Notes: generated from the letters alone by a model not told the origin. A stretch of 32,192 nt of DNA from Acidobacteriota bacterium (GCA_023427865.1 JAEYZV010000208.1:1-32192), one strand, 5' to 3'; counted from the stretch's first letter, positions 13,665 through 22,299 are shown. Translations and numbers: made by a program.

Positions 13665-15092
13665 TTGGCGAGCGCATTCGATGTCGTGGTGATCGGCGCG
13701 GGCACCGGCGGGTACGTGGCAGCCATTCGGGCCGCCCAACTCGGGCTGAAGACGGCCGTCGTGGAGCGAGAGAGCGTGCTCGGCGGCACCTGTCTGAACT
13801 GGGGCTGCATCCCGACCAAGGCCCTGCTGGAGCACGCGCACGCGTTCAAGGTGGCCCGCGCGGCCAGGGAGTGGGGCATCACGCTCGGCGAGGCGGCGGT
13901 CGGCCTCGACATGAACGTGGTGCAGGACCGCAAGGACAAGATCGTCAAGGGACTCACCGGCGGCATCGGCCTGCTGTTCAAGAAGAACAAGATCGAGTGG
14001 ATCAAGGGCACCGCCCGCCTGCTCGGCAAGGGCGAACTGGAGGTCACCGATGCCTCCGGCACCGCGACGAAGCTGAGCGCCGGCAAGGAGATCATCGTCG
14101 CCACCGGATCCTCGCCGCGCAGCGTCCCGGGCATCGCGTTCGATTACAAGCGGATCATCACGAGCACCGAGGCGATGAACCTGCGTGAGGTTCCGAAATC
14201 GATCATCGTGATGGGCAGTGGCGCCGTCGGAGTCGAGTTCGCGTCGATCTTCAACAGCTTCGGTACGGCCGACGTCACCGTCATCGAACTGCTGCCACGC
14301 ATCGTGCCCAACGAGGACGCCGCGGTGTCGGATGCCCTCGGAAAGAGCTTCCGGAAGAAGAAGATCCGCGTGCTGACGGGCACGAAGGTCACACAGGCCG
14401 TCAACAAGGGCGACTCGGTGGAGGTGACGGCGGAACTCCCGGACGGCAAGACCGAGACGCTGTCGGCCGAGTACCTGCTCGTGGCGACCGGGCGTGGGCC
14501 GGTCACCGACGGACTTGGCGCCGAGGACGTCGGGCTCGTCATGGAGCGCGGGTACATCAAGGTGGACGAGTTGATGCGCACGAGCGTGCCTGGCATCTCC
14601 GCGGTGGGCGACGTCGTCACGCTCGGCACGGGCGCGCACAAGCAGTTGGCGCACCTGTCTTCGGCCGAGGGCATCCTCGCCGCCGAGCGCATCGCCGGGC
14701 ACCAGGTGCGGCCGATCACGTACGACCACGTGCCGGCCTGCACGTACTGCGACCCGGAGATCGGCAGCGTCGGACTCACCGAGGAGCAGGCAAAGGAGCG
14801 CGGCTACGACGTGCGGGTCGGCTCGTTCCCCTTCGGGGTCCTCGGGCGCGCCAAGATCGCCAACGAGACCGAGGGTTTCGTGAAGATCGTCGCCGAGAAG
14901 AAGTACGACGAGATCCTCGGGGTCCACATGATCGGCCTGCGCTCGACCGAGCTCGTCGCCCAGGCGACGCTCGCCCTCCGTCTCGAGTGCACGGTCGAGG
15001 AGCTGATCCGCACGATCCAGGCACACCCCACGATGTCGGAGGCCGTGGGCGAGGCGGCGCACGCGACGCACGGGGCGCCGATTCACATGTAG
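13665..15092 (+). CDS. lpdA: Dihydrolipoyl dehydrogenase (E3)
   Basis: A 475-residue flavoprotein that reoxidises the dihydrolipoyl group of 2-oxoacid dehydrogenase complexes with NAD. The FAD-binding GAGTGGYVAA is at 11-20, the redox disulfide C43/C48 is in GGTCLNWGC, the NAD-binding GSGAVGVEF lies mid-protein, the second FAD motif is AVGDV, and the catalytic His-Glu pair is in AHPTMSEAVGEA near the C terminus. The start is TTG at 13665, with AAGGAG about 8 nt upstream and no better ATG in register. It is the first of three consecutive + genes (E3, E2, LipB), a coherent lipoate-enzyme group; the E1 genes are not in the window. It is divergent from the response regulator with a 153-bp gap. 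Confidence 0.96.
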   Translation: MASAFDVVVIGAGTGGYVAAIRAAQLGLKTAVVERESVLGGTCLNWGCIPTKALLEHAHAFKVARAAREWGITLGEAAVGLDMNVVQDRKDKIVKGLTGGIGLLFKKNKIEWIKGTARLLGKGELEVTDASGTATKLSAGKEIIVATGSSPRSVPGIAFDYKRIITSTEAMNLREVPKSIIVMGSGAVGVEFASIFNSFGTADVTVIELLPRIVPNEDAAVSDALGKSFRKKKIRVLTGTKVTQAVNKGDSVEVTAELPDGKTETLSAEYLLVATGRGPVTDGLGAEDVGLVMERGYIKVDELMRTSVPGISAVGDVVTLGTGAHKQLAHLSSAEGILAAERIAGHQVRPITYDHVPACTYCDPEIGSVGLTEEQAKERGYDVRVGSFPFGVLGRAKIANETEGFVKIVAEKKYDEILGVHMIGLRSTELVAQATLALRLECTVEELIRTIQAHPTMSEAVGEAAHATHGAPIHM

Positions 15093-15096
15093 CCGG

Positions 15097-15154
15097 CAGC
15101 CTGCCCTGCGGCCTGCCCGACTCGGGTAGGCTGTAGGCCGCAGGCCGCAGGCTG
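15097..15154 (+). other. Long nested hairpin in front of the E2 ribosome binding site
   Basis: CAGCCTGC (15097-15104) pairs perfectly with GCAGGCTG (15147-15154), and inside it TGCGGCCT (15107-15114) pairs with AGGCCGCA (15135-15142). The stem begins 5 nt after the lpdA stop and ends 7 nt before the E2 ATG, adjoining its GAGG. It could limit ribosome access, protect message ends, or be a repetitive REP-like element. Confidence 0.65.
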
Positions 15155-15161
15155 AGGTGCT

Positions 15162-16505
15162 ATGCCGACAAACGTGGTGATGCCCCAGATGGGCGAATCG
15201 GTCGCCGAGGGCACCGTCGTCCGTTGGATCAAGAAGGTCGGCGACAGTGTCGACCGTGACGAGCCGTTGTTCGAGATCTCCACCGACAAGGTGGACGCGG
15301 AGATCCCGGCGCCGGCGGCCGGCGTCGTGCTCGAGATCCGCGTACACGAGGGCGACACCGTGCCCATCGACACGGTCGTGGCCGTGCTTGGCGCACCGGG
15401 TGACGGGCCGGGCGCGGCGGCCCCCAGCGGTGGCCCTGAGGCGGCCGTGGCGGCAACGCCCCAACCCGACGGGACCGCTTTCGGCCCGGAGACGTCGGCA
15501 CAGGCTCCCGACACGCGCGGCGTCGATGTGGCGGGCCAGCCGGCCCGGCGTGACGTGCCGGCTCGCGCTGGCGACGGCGTCAGCCCGTCGGGGGAACTGT
15601 CGGCAGACGAGGCGACCGACGCACGGCGCCGGCAGAAGTCGTCGCCGCTCGTGCGCCGCATTGCGGCCGAGCACCACGTGGACATCGCGGAGCTGCAGGG
15701 GTCGGGCATCAGCGGCCGCGTCACCAAGCGCGACATCCTCGAGTACATCGACGATCGCGGGCGCATGGCGCCGGCCTCCGGACGGGGACACGCGGGCGGG
15801 CTGCACATCCCGGCGTATCAGCCGGGGGAGCCGGTGGACGTGCAGCCGATGTCGGTGATGCGCCGGAAGATCGCCGAGCACATGATCTACAGCCGGCAGA
15901 CGTCGGCGCACGTGCACTCGGTGTTCGAGGTGGACTTCACCCGCGTGGCCGCCGCGCGCGAGGCTGCGAAGGCCGAATTCGAGCGCGCTGGCGTCAAGCT
16001 CACGTACCTGGCGTTCATCTCGGAAGCGATCGCCGACGCGTTGCGCGAGGTGCCGTTGCTCAACGCCGCAATCGACGGGGACAAGGTCGTCTACAAGAAG
16101 GACGTCAACCTCGGCTTCGCCGTGGCGCTCGACTGGGGGCTCGTGGTGCCGGTCGTGCACAAGGCCGACGAGAAGAGCCTGCTCGGCATGGCCAGGGCGA
16201 TTGCCGACGTCGCGGCCCGGGCGCGCGCCAAACAGCTCAAGCCCGAGGACGTGCAGGGCGGCACGTTCACGATCACCAACCCGGGCTCGTTCGGCACGCT
16301 CTTCGGCATGCCCATCATCAACCAGCCGCAGGTCGCGATCCTCGCCGTCGGCACCATCGAGAAGCGGGTCGTCGTCGTGGACGACATGATCGCGATCCGG
16401 CAGCGTGGCTATCTCACGCTCGGGTACGACCACCGGCTCGTGGACGGCGCGGTGGCCGACGAGTTCATGAGCAAGGTCAAGGCCGCGCTCGAGCACTGGG
16501 CCTGA
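15162..16505 (+). CDS. 2-oxoacid dehydrogenase E2, dihydrolipoamide acyltransferase
   Basis: A 447-residue E2 core enzyme. A single N-terminal lipoyl domain carries the lipoylated lysine K43 in STDKVDAEI. An Ala/Pro/Gly-rich linker (about 78-160) follows, then the peripheral subunit-binding domain (about 161-197, SPLVRRIAAEHHVDI and SGRVTKRDIL). The catalytic acyltransferase domain ends with HRLVDG, with active-site H424 and D428. It transfers acyl groups from lipoate to CoA. The domain order does not tell pyruvate, 2-oxoglutarate and branched-chain enzymes apart; MPQMGESVAEG resembles SucB/branched-chain E2, and I leave the substrate open. It follows lpdA after 69 bp and overlaps lipB by one base (TGATG). 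Confidence 0.94.
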   Translation: MPTNVVMPQMGESVAEGTVVRWIKKVGDSVDRDEPLFEISTDKVDAEIPAPAAGVVLEIRVHEGDTVPIDTVVAVLGAPGDGPGAAAPSGGPEAAVAATPQPDGTAFGPETSAQAPDTRGVDVAGQPARRDVPARAGDGVSPSGELSADEATDARRRQKSSPLVRRIAAEHHVDIAELQGSGISGRVTKRDILEYIDDRGRMAPASGRGHAGGLHIPAYQPGEPVDVQPMSVMRRKIAEHMIYSRQTSAHVHSVFEVDFTRVAAAREAAKAEFERAGVKLTYLAFISEAIADALREVPLLNAAIDGDKVVYKKDVNLGFAVALDWGLVVPVVHKADEKSLLGMARAIADVAARARAKQLKPEDVQGGTFTITNPGSFGTLFGMPIINQPQVAILAVGTIEKRVVVVDDMIAIRQRGYLTLGYDHRLVDGAVADEFMSKVKAALEHWA

Positions 16506-17158
16506 TGCCCCCGCTCCGGGTGCAGCGCGCCGGTCTCGTGCCCTACGAGACCGGCCTGGCGCTGCAGGCCGACCTCGTCGCCGCGCGCAAGGCCGGCGAG
16601 ATCCCCGACACGCTGGTCCTCCTGCAGCATCCGCCCGTCATCACCCTTGGCGTGAAGGTGCGGCAGTCTCGGACGCACGTGCTCGCCACAGATGCCGAGT
16701 TGCGGGCCCGGGGCGTCGCGCTGTTCGAGTCGGGCCGCGGCGGCGACGTGACCTACCACGGCCCCGGGCAACTCGTCGGGTACCCGATCCTCGACCTGAA
16801 GCCGGACCGCATGGACGCGCACCGGTACGTCCGCGACCTCGAAGACGTGCTCATCGGCGTGTGCGGCGCCTACGGACTGGCGGCGGGCCGGAAACCGGGA
16901 CTGACCGGCGTCTGGGTGGGCGACGAGAAGGTGGCCGCCATCGGCGTGCGGCTGTCGCGGTGGGTCACGAGCCACGGCTTCGCGCTCAACGTGACCACCG
17001 ATCTCGGTGACTTCGGCCTGATCGTGCCCTGCGGGATCGTGGACTACGGAGTGACGTCGCTCGCGCGCCTGCTTGGCGCCGCACCGCCCATGTCGGAGGT
17101 CGAGGACCACGTGATCTCGAACATGTGCCGCGTGTTCGGCCGCACACTCGAAGGATAG
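16505..17158 (+). CDS. lipB: Octanoyltransferase LipB
   Basis: A 217-residue enzyme that moves octanoyl from acyl carrier protein to lipoyl domains, the first step of endogenous lipoylation. The family signature RGGDVTYHGPGQL is at 78-90. The catalytic lysine is K142 in GDEKVAAIGVR, and the acyl-binding cysteine is C176 in IVPCGI. The ATG shares its A with the E2 stop (TGATG), so translation is coupled to E2, whose lipoyl domain is a direct substrate for the pathway. The TAG stop at 17156-17158 lies inside the first GTAGGG-type repeat. No lipA is present in the window. Confidence 0.96.
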   Translation: MPPLRVQRAGLVPYETGLALQADLVAARKAGEIPDTLVLLQHPPVITLGVKVRQSRTHVLATDAELRARGVALFESGRGGDVTYHGPGQLVGYPILDLKPDRMDAHRYVRDLEDVLIGVCGAYGLAAGRKPGLTGVWVGDEKVAAIGVRLSRWVTSHGFALNVTTDLGDFGLIVPCGIVDYGVTSLARLLGAAPPMSEVEDHVISNMCRVFGRTLEG

Positions 17159-17280
17159 GGCCGGCTGTCCCAGCCGGGCCCGCCATGGGCTTGAACGGTA
17201 GGGCCGGCTGTCCCAGCCGGACCGGCGATGGGCTCGAACGGTAGGGCCGGCTGTCCCAGCCGGGCCGGCCATGGGCCACG
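17154..17280. repeat. Three 43-bp tandem repeats, each with a GTAGGG hairpin
   Basis: Copies begin at 17154, 17197 and 17240 with an exact 43-bp period. Each has TAGGGCCGGCTGTCCCAGCC, whose CCGGCTG and CAGCCGG arms form a hairpin, followed by a spacer like ATGGGCTTGAAC. They separate the convergent lipB and CNNM genes; the lipB stop codon is the TAG of the first copy. Related hairpins recur at 26091, 28883 and 28987. Confidence 0.93.
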
Positions 17281-17299
17281 CTCGGGGAGCGAACCCTAC

Positions 17300-18631
17300 C
17301 TACCGACTGCCTGCCGTCGACGGCGCTTCGTCCGCGGGCGGCGTCTCGAGCGCCGCGATGCACTCCTTCACGCCGCGTCCCTCGACTTCGACGACCTCGA
17401 ACCGCACGTGGTCGTACGTGACGACGTCGCCGACGCGCGGTTGACGGCCGAGGAGCGTCAGGATCAACCCGCTGACGCTGTCCACCTCGTCGTGTTCGAG
17501 CGCCACGCCCAGCGCTTCGCCCGCTTCCTCGACGCGCGACGTGCCGCTGACGTGGAGCACCCCGCCCGCGTCGCGGTAGATGCTCGTGTGCTCGCTCGCG
17601 CCCTCGGCCACCTCGCCGATCACCTCGTCGAACAGGTCCTCGTGCGTGATCACGCCGGCCGTCCCACCGTGCTCGTCGATGACCACGGCCATCTGCGCTC
17701 GCGCATCACGAAGCTCCTCGAGGACGACGTCCAGTGTGGCCGTCTCGGGGACGGCGGGAATCGGACGCACGATATCGGCCGAAAGCGCCGCGCCGCGTGT
17801 CTGGAGCAGCAGCAGGTCCTTGACGTTCACCATGCCCGTCAGCTGGTCGATGTCGCCCTCGTACACGGGATAGCGCGTGTAGGGCCGTTCGTGCACGAGG
17901 GTCGTCACCGTTGCAGCGTCCGCCCCGAGCGGCAGGGCCGCCAGGCGCACGCGCGGCGTCATCACCTCGCGCGCGGTGAGCTCGCCGAACTCGAACAGCT
18001 CGCGCAGGATCCGGCCAGCCTCCTCACGCAGCATCCCGCCGGCCTGGCTCTCGCGCACGATGAGGGCCAGTTCCTCCGGCGAATACACGTGCTCATGCGA
18101 GGTCTGGTGCCGCCGCACTCCGATGAGGCGGAGCAGGAAGTTCCCCAGCGCGTTCAGCGCCAGCACCAGCGGGTAGCAGATCGCCTGGATGACCAGCATC
18201 ACGGGCGTGATCCACAGCACCGTCCGCTCGGCGCGCTGCAGCGCGATCGACTTGGGCACCATCTCGCCGAACACGATGTGCACGTAGGTGAGCGCCGCCA
18301 CCGCGAGGATGCTCGCCAGCGTGTGCGAGGCGACGTACTTGGCCGCGCCCAGACCTTCGAGCCAGGGCACGAGACGCACGGCGACCTCGTGTTCGCCGTA
18401 CATGCCGAGTCCGAGGCTCGCCAGCGTGATCCCGAGCTGCGCCGTGGCGATGAAGCGATCCTGCCGGCGGGGATCGTCGAGGATCGCGTGGGCGCGCCCG
18501 GCGACAATGCTGCCCCCGGCCGCGCGCTTCTCGATCGCCACGCGCGGCGTTCCGACGATGGCGAACTCCGCCGCGACGAACAGGCCGTTGAGCAGCACCA
18601 GCACCGCGACGATGACGAGGAGCGTGATCAT
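17300..18631 (-). CDS. CNNM/CBS/CorC-type membrane protein (hemolysin family)
   Basis: A 443-residue protein of the HlyC/CorC family, linked to magnesium or cobalt efflux and transport. Residues 1-185 form the CNNM (DUF21) membrane domain with several helices (ITLLVIVAVLVLLNGLFVAAEFA, then LGITLASLGLGMYGE and FGEMVPKS). Two CBS modules follow at about 215-325 (MTPRVRL, RYPVYEGDIDQLTGMV, VVIDEHGGTAGVITHEDLFDEVIGE), then the C-terminal CorC_HlyC domain (about 345-425, VEEAGEALGVALEHDEVDSVSGLIL). The ATG overlaps the previous gene as ATGA. It is paired with a shorter paralogue upstream, and the two may form a heteromer. Regulation by adenine nucleotide binding to the CBS pair is known for relatives but not visible here. 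Confidence 0.93.
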   Translation of the reverse strand: MITLLVIVAVLVLLNGLFVAAEFAIVGTPRVAIEKRAAGGSIVAGRAHAILDDPRRQDRFIATAQLGITLASLGLGMYGEHEVAVRLVPWLEGLGAAKYVASHTLASILAVAALTYVHIVFGEMVPKSIALQRAERTVLWITPVMLVIQAICYPLVLALNALGNFLLRLIGVRRHQTSHEHVYSPEELALIVRESQAGGMLREEAGRILRELFEFGELTAREVMTPRVRLAALPLGADAATVTTLVHERPYTRYPVYEGDIDQLTGMVNVKDLLLLQTRGAALSADIVRPIPAVPETATLDVVLEELRDARAQMAVVIDEHGGTAGVITHEDLFDEVIGEVAEGASEHTSIYRDAGGVLHVSGTSRVEEAGEALGVALEHDEVDSVSGLILTLLGRQPRVGDVVTYDHVRFEVVEVEGRGVKECIAALETPPADEAPSTAGSR

Positions 18632-19716
18632 GCTCGCGACCTCGTGGCGCGAGGTGCATTGCTGCGCAGCGTGGACTGGGTGAACTCGTCGGGTGTCGGG
18701 CCGAGCAGCGACGAGAGGATGTCGTCGAGCGTGACCATGCCGACGACTGCCTTCCGTTCATCGACGACGATCGCCTGGTGCGTGCGGCGGCGCCGCAGCT
18801 CCGCGAGGAGGCGGTCGCCCGTCATGGTCTCGGCGACGACGGTGGCGGGCTGCAGCACCTCACGCAGCGTCCGCACCGGGCGCCCCTCGACATGCCTCAC
18901 GAGCAGGCGCTTGGTGTTGAGGAAGCCTTCCACGCGATCCAGCGTGCCGCGGTAGACGGGCACGTGCGCCTGTGCCGAGTCGAGTGCGAGTGCCAGCACG
19001 TCCTCCATCGGCGTGGACACCTCGATGGCCTGCATGCGGTCGCGCGTCGTCATCAACTGCGCGGCCGTGCGAAGACTGAAGCGGAGCGCGCGCTGCAGCC
19101 TGCGAACTTCGTCCGGCTCCAGGAGCCCGCCGTCGTGGCTCTCGGCGATCAGCAGTTCGATCTCCTCCGGCGAGTGCACGTGGCGGTGGGCGCCGTGACT
19201 GCTGCCGAGCATACGGAGGATGAGCGTGCCCGAGCCGTTGAGGAACCAGATGAAGGGACCGAGCGCCCAGAGCGAGAAGCGCATCGGCCAATAGGTGTAG
19301 AGCGACAGCTCGGTGGGGTACTGAAGTGCGAGCGACTTGGGCGCGAGCTCGCCTGTGACCATCTGTCCGACGGTCAGCAACACGAGGATGGCGAGCGCTG
19401 CCGTCGAGGCGGACGCGACCGCGTCCATCCCGAACCTGTCCTCCAACAGCTGCGACAGCGGCTGGCCGAACGCCACCTGGCCATAGGCGCCGAGCACGAG
19501 ACTCGACAGCGTGATGCCGATCTGGCACGCGGCGATGTAGCGGTCGAGTTCCACGGGGGACTCGAGCACCGGCGACAGCCGTGCCGCCACCGACGAGCCA
19601 TCCTCGGCAAGCTGCCGGATACGGCTGCGCCGCACCGACACCGCGGCGAACTCGGCTGCGACGTAGAGCGCGTTGACGCCGACGAGGAAGACGACGACGA
19701 GGAACGCGGTGAGCAC
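18628..19716 (-). CDS. Shorter CNNM/CBS membrane protein lacking the CorC domain
   Basis: A 362-residue paralogue of the following gene. It begins with GTG at 19716, one base after the TGA of the dehydrogenase-like gene; a longer open frame upstream is only a shadow of that gene. The CNNM membrane domain covers about 1-185 (VLTAFLVVVFLVGVNALYVA, LGAYGQVAFGQPLSQ, MVTGELAPKSLALQYP). The CBS pair follows (MTTRDRMQAIEV, AHVPVYRGTLDRVEGFL, AIVVDERKAVVGMVTLDDILSSLLG). It then stops with a short basic tail where the neighbour has a complete CorC_HlyC domain. Tandem long and short CNNM genes are common in several phyla. The stop overlaps the next start by 4 nt, so the two are made together. Confidence 0.92.
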   Translation of the reverse strand: MLTAFLVVVFLVGVNALYVAAEFAAVSVRRSRIRQLAEDGSSVAARLSPVLESPVELDRYIAACQIGITLSSLVLGAYGQVAFGQPLSQLLEDRFGMDAVASASTAALAILVLLTVGQMVTGELAPKSLALQYPTELSLYTYWPMRFSLWALGPFIWFLNGSGTLILRMLGSSHGAHRHVHSPEEIELLIAESHDGGLLEPDEVRRLQRALRFSLRTAAQLMTTRDRMQAIEVSTPMEDVLALALDSAQAHVPVYRGTLDRVEGFLNTKRLLVRHVEGRPVRTLREVLQPATVVAETMTGDRLLAELRRRRTHQAIVVDERKAVVGMVTLDDILSSLLGPTPDEFTQSTLRSNAPRATRSRA

Positions 19717-19717
19717 G

Positions 19718-20533
19718 TCAGCGGCCCGCGCGGGCGGCCACGAGGGCTGCACCGGCAGCACCGGAGGCGGATACCGCCGTTGCCCGTCCGCCCGCGGCGA
19801 AGCGGACCTTGTGGACACCGGGTGCGCCCGCGCCGCCGTCGGTGACCCACCAGCAGGGGAGGGCGCGACGCGTGCCGAACCACGCCGCCTCGGCCACGCG
19901 AGCACCCGCGGCCGCCAGGGTGAGGGGGCCCGGCGGCCAGAGGGCTGCCATGCGTTCGTCCATTCGCGCTCGGCGCTCCCGACGCAGGCTGGCCTCGGCC
20001 GGCTCTCCGTCGAACGTGGTCGTCGTCCAGTCGATCCGGCAGGGGCCGAACCCGTCGTCCGAGGCGACGCCGACGTGGACCGCAGCCGGGCTCGTGTCCA
20101 ACTCGAGCGCCAGCAGTGCGCGTGCCGCGCCCGCCGCGGCAGCCGGGGCCGACCCGATGAGCTTGTCCGGCGGGACGGCACCTGTCGCAACGGCGCGGGC
20201 GAGCACGAGCTGGTGCGCGGCATCGGCGCAGACGATGGTTGCGCCCGGGGAGCGCCGGTGCAGTTCCTTCAGGTGCGCGAGTGGCTCCGGCTGGACGGGA
20301 TCGGCAAGCACGATGACCCACGCCCCCTGCGCTGCGTCAAGCGAGGCATGGCCGGTGACCGACGTGCTGTAGCCATCCACCGGACCCGACTGCAGGATGT
20401 CGAGTGCCTTGCCGGCGGCAATGGTCTTGTCGGGATCCACCAGGCGCACCTCGTCGAACCGGGCACGGTTCGCCAGCGCGTACGCGAGAGCGCCGCCGAG
20501 CGGGCCGGCTCCGAGGATGGCGACGAAGGGCAT
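19718..20533 (-). CDS. Lactate/malate dehydrogenase-like protein without catalytic residues
   Basis: A 271-residue Rossmann protein. The N terminus is clearly of the LDH/MDH family: ILGAGPLGGALAYAL, then the acidic VRLVDPDK and GKALDILQS typical of malate dehydrogenases. Beyond the NAD domain the family's active site is missing. The LDSARF helix reads AAAAGAAR, losing the Asp and Arg that bind substrate, and the GEHGD catalytic histidine segment reads ASDDGFG. The protein is also some 40 residues short. It may bind nucleotide without oxidoreductase activity, or be decaying. It is first in an apparent operon with two CNNM proteins. I use the ATG at 20533; the ATG at 20581 would overlap the divergent SDR start. 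Confidence 0.75.
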   Translation of the reverse strand: MPFVAILGAGPLGGALAYALANRARFDEVRLVDPDKTIAAGKALDILQSGPVDGYSTSVTGHASLDAAQGAWVIVLADPVQPEPLAHLKELHRRSPGATIVCADAAHQLVLARAVATGAVPPDKLIGSAPAAAAGAARALLALELDTSPAAVHVGVASDDGFGPCRIDWTTTTFDGEPAEASLRRERRARMDERMAALWPPGPLTLAAAGARVAEAAWFGTRRALPCWWVTDGGAGAPGVHKVRFAAGGRATAVSASGAAGAALVAARAGR

Positions 20534-20579
20534 GAGGGAAGGCGTGGCAGTCGCCGCGCGACCCGGGTAGTGTAAGGGC

Positions 20580-21398
20580 ATGACTTCCTCGCCTCAACTC
20601 GACCGACACGTCGCCATCGTCACGGGGGGCACACGCGGCATCGGCCTGGCCATCGTGCGGGGCTACGTCGCGCGTGGCGCGCGCGTCGTCGTCTCGGGAC
20701 GATCGCAGGACCATCTGGACGCCGTGGTATCGGGGCTCGGCGATGCCGTGGCGCCGGTGCGCGGCGACGTGGCGGATCCGCAGGTGGCCGACGTGCTCGT
20801 CCGGACGGCGGTCGAGCGCTTCGGCGGTCTCGACTCGCTCGTGAACAACGCCGGCGTCGGCAAGTTCGTCAACGTGGCCGACATGAAGGTGGAGGAGTGG
20901 CAGCGGCTCATCGCCACCAACCTCACCGGGGTATTCCTGTGCTCCAAGGCGGCAATTCCGGCGCTGAAGCAGCGGGGCGGCGGCTGGATCATCAACATCA
21001 GCAGCCTTGCGGGGCGCAACTCCTTCATGGGCGGCGCGGCCTACTGCGCGTCCAAGGCGGGGCTGAACGCCTTCGCGGAGTCGCTGATGCTCGAGGTGCG
21101 CCAGGACGACATCCGCGTTTCCACGATCATGCCGGGATCGGTGCAGACGGCGTTCTCTGCCGGGGGTGACTCGGCCGAGCACGACTGGAAGCTCTCGGCA
21201 GACGATGTCGCAGAGGTGGTGTTCGATCTGCTCGGGCACTCGGCACGAAGCCTGCCGAGCCGCGTCGAGATCCGTCCGAGCAAGCCCAGGTGGGCGAGCT
21301 CCCCGAGCGCGCCGCGCGCCTGGTGGCCGTCGCCTTTCAGGTCGTCGGACTCGAGATCACGCGGGCGAACGTGGCCGCGTCGATGTTGGCGCCGGTGA
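20580..21398 (+). CDS. Short-chain dehydrogenase/reductase with an odd C-terminal extension
   Basis: A classical SDR with NAD(P)-binding TGGTRGIG (15-22), NNAG (89-92), the structural N114 (TNLTG), catalytic S141/S142 and Y155-x3-K159 (YCASK). The sequence follows the family through EIRPSKP at 230-236, where related proteins normally stop. The remaining 36 residues (RWASSPSAPRAWWPS and on) are Arg/Ser/Pro-rich and read through the antisense of the convergent dehydratase gene, overlapping it by 62 bp. A lost stop codon or a frameshift near 21290 would explain this. Substrate unknown; the protein resembles ketoreductases acting on small alcohols or acyl intermediates. Start ATG at 20580. Confidence 0.9.
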   Translation: MTSSPQLDRHVAIVTGGTRGIGLAIVRGYVARGARVVVSGRSQDHLDAVVSGLGDAVAPVRGDVADPQVADVLVRTAVERFGGLDSLVNNAGVGKFVNVADMKVEEWQRLIATNLTGVFLCSKAAIPALKQRGGGWIINISSLAGRNSFMGGAAYCASKAGLNAFAESLMLEVRQDDIRVSTIMPGSVQTAFSAGGDSAEHDWKLSADDVAEVVFDLLGHSARSLPSRVEIRPSKPRWASSPSAPRAWWPSPFRSSDSRSRGRTWPRRCWRR

Positions 21399-22299
21399 CG
21401 ATCAGGACGTTCGGGTCAGGCAGGTACGCGATCGTGCCTTCGAGAAGGGCGGCGAGGCCAATCGCCCCCGCCCCCTCGGTCACGAGTCTTTCATGGTCGA
21501 ACAGCGCGCGAACGGCGTTGTGGACGTATGCCTCCGCGGCGAGGTGCACGGGGACGCCGAGCGCTCGCACGAGGTCGAACGTGAGCGCGCCGGGCTCCAG
21601 GTTCCCGAGCAACCCATCGGCAAGCGAGTGGCCCGCGACTATGTGCGTCGTGCGGCCAGCGCGCAGCGCCTCGGTGAACGCCGGGTTCACGGCCGGCTCG
21701 ATGCCGACGACGGGCACCCGGCCGTCGCACCCGAGCGCCACGCCCGACAACAGTCCGCCGCCCCCGGTCGGCACGATGAGGGCGCCGGCATTTGGCAGGT
21801 CCTCGAGCACCTCGAGCGCGATCGTGCCCGCACCTGCGATCACGTCGGGGTTGTTGTAGGCCGAGATGAAGACGCCTGCCCCGCCGGCCGCCGCAGCCAG
21901 CGCGCGCGCTTCGGCGTCGTCGTAGTCGCTGCACTCGGCGACAATCGTCACGCCCGGGCCGACGAGCCGATCGAGCTTGGCGCGAGGGGCGTCGCCGGGG
22001 ACGTAGATCGTCAGCGCGGCGCCGAGCTCCTGCGCGACGCTCGAAAGCGCCACACCATGGTTGCCCGCCGACGCGGTGATCACCGGCGGCAGCCGCGGTT
22101 CGCGCTCGGCAAGGGCCAGCAGCGCATTGCAGGCGCCGCGCCGCTTGAAGGCCCGCGTGTACTGCAGGGTTTCGAGCTTCAGCCAGACGTCACGCCCGGT
22201 TGCCTGCGAGAGCCCGTCGGCACGCAGGAGCGGCGTACGCCGCACGTGGCCCGCGATGCGGCGTGCCGCTGCCCGAATGTGTGCGAGTGAGACCGTCAT
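21337..22299 (-). CDS. PLP-dependent threonine/serine dehydratase-like enzyme
   Basis: A 320-residue fold-type II PLP enzyme. The Schiff-base lysine is K52 in AFKRRGA (usual SFKxRGA), the substrate loop is SAGNHG, and the phosphate-binding glycine loop is TGGGGLLSG. The ending VIVTGANID replaces the common VLSGGNV(D/N). The length fits catabolic threonine dehydratases or serine racemases without a regulatory ACT domain, so feedback control by isoleucine is not expected. The preferred ATG at 22299 lies in a CATG that also holds the start of the divergent hydrolase; an ATG at 22335 would lie well inside that gene. It converges on and overlaps the SDR 3' extension. The exact amino acid substrate cannot be read from the sequence. 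Confidence 0.92.
   Translation of the reverse strand: MTVSLAHIRAAARRIAGHVRRTPLLRADGLSQATGRDVWLKLETLQYTRAFKRRGACNALLALAEREPRLPPVITASAGNHGVALSSVAQELGAALTIYVPGDAPRAKLDRLVGPGVTIVAECSDYDDAEARALAAAAGGAGVFISAYNNPDVIAGAGTIALEVLEDLPNAGALIVPTGGGGLLSGVALGCDGRVPVVGIEPAVNPAFTEALRAGRTTHIVAGHSLADGLLGNLEPGALTFDLVRALGVPVHLAAEAYVHNAVRALFDHERLVTEGAGAIGLAALLEGTIAYLPDPNVLIVTGANIDAATFARVISSPTT

Noticed and set aside
13581..16496. A 971-codon open frame on the minus strand
   Set aside because: It is antisense to the clear E3 and E2 genes and reads as a His/Arg/Asp-rich sequence with no domain; a product of high GC content.
17154..17280. CRISPR array
   Set aside because: The three 43-bp units are contiguous and nearly identical throughout, with no variable spacers and no cas genes.
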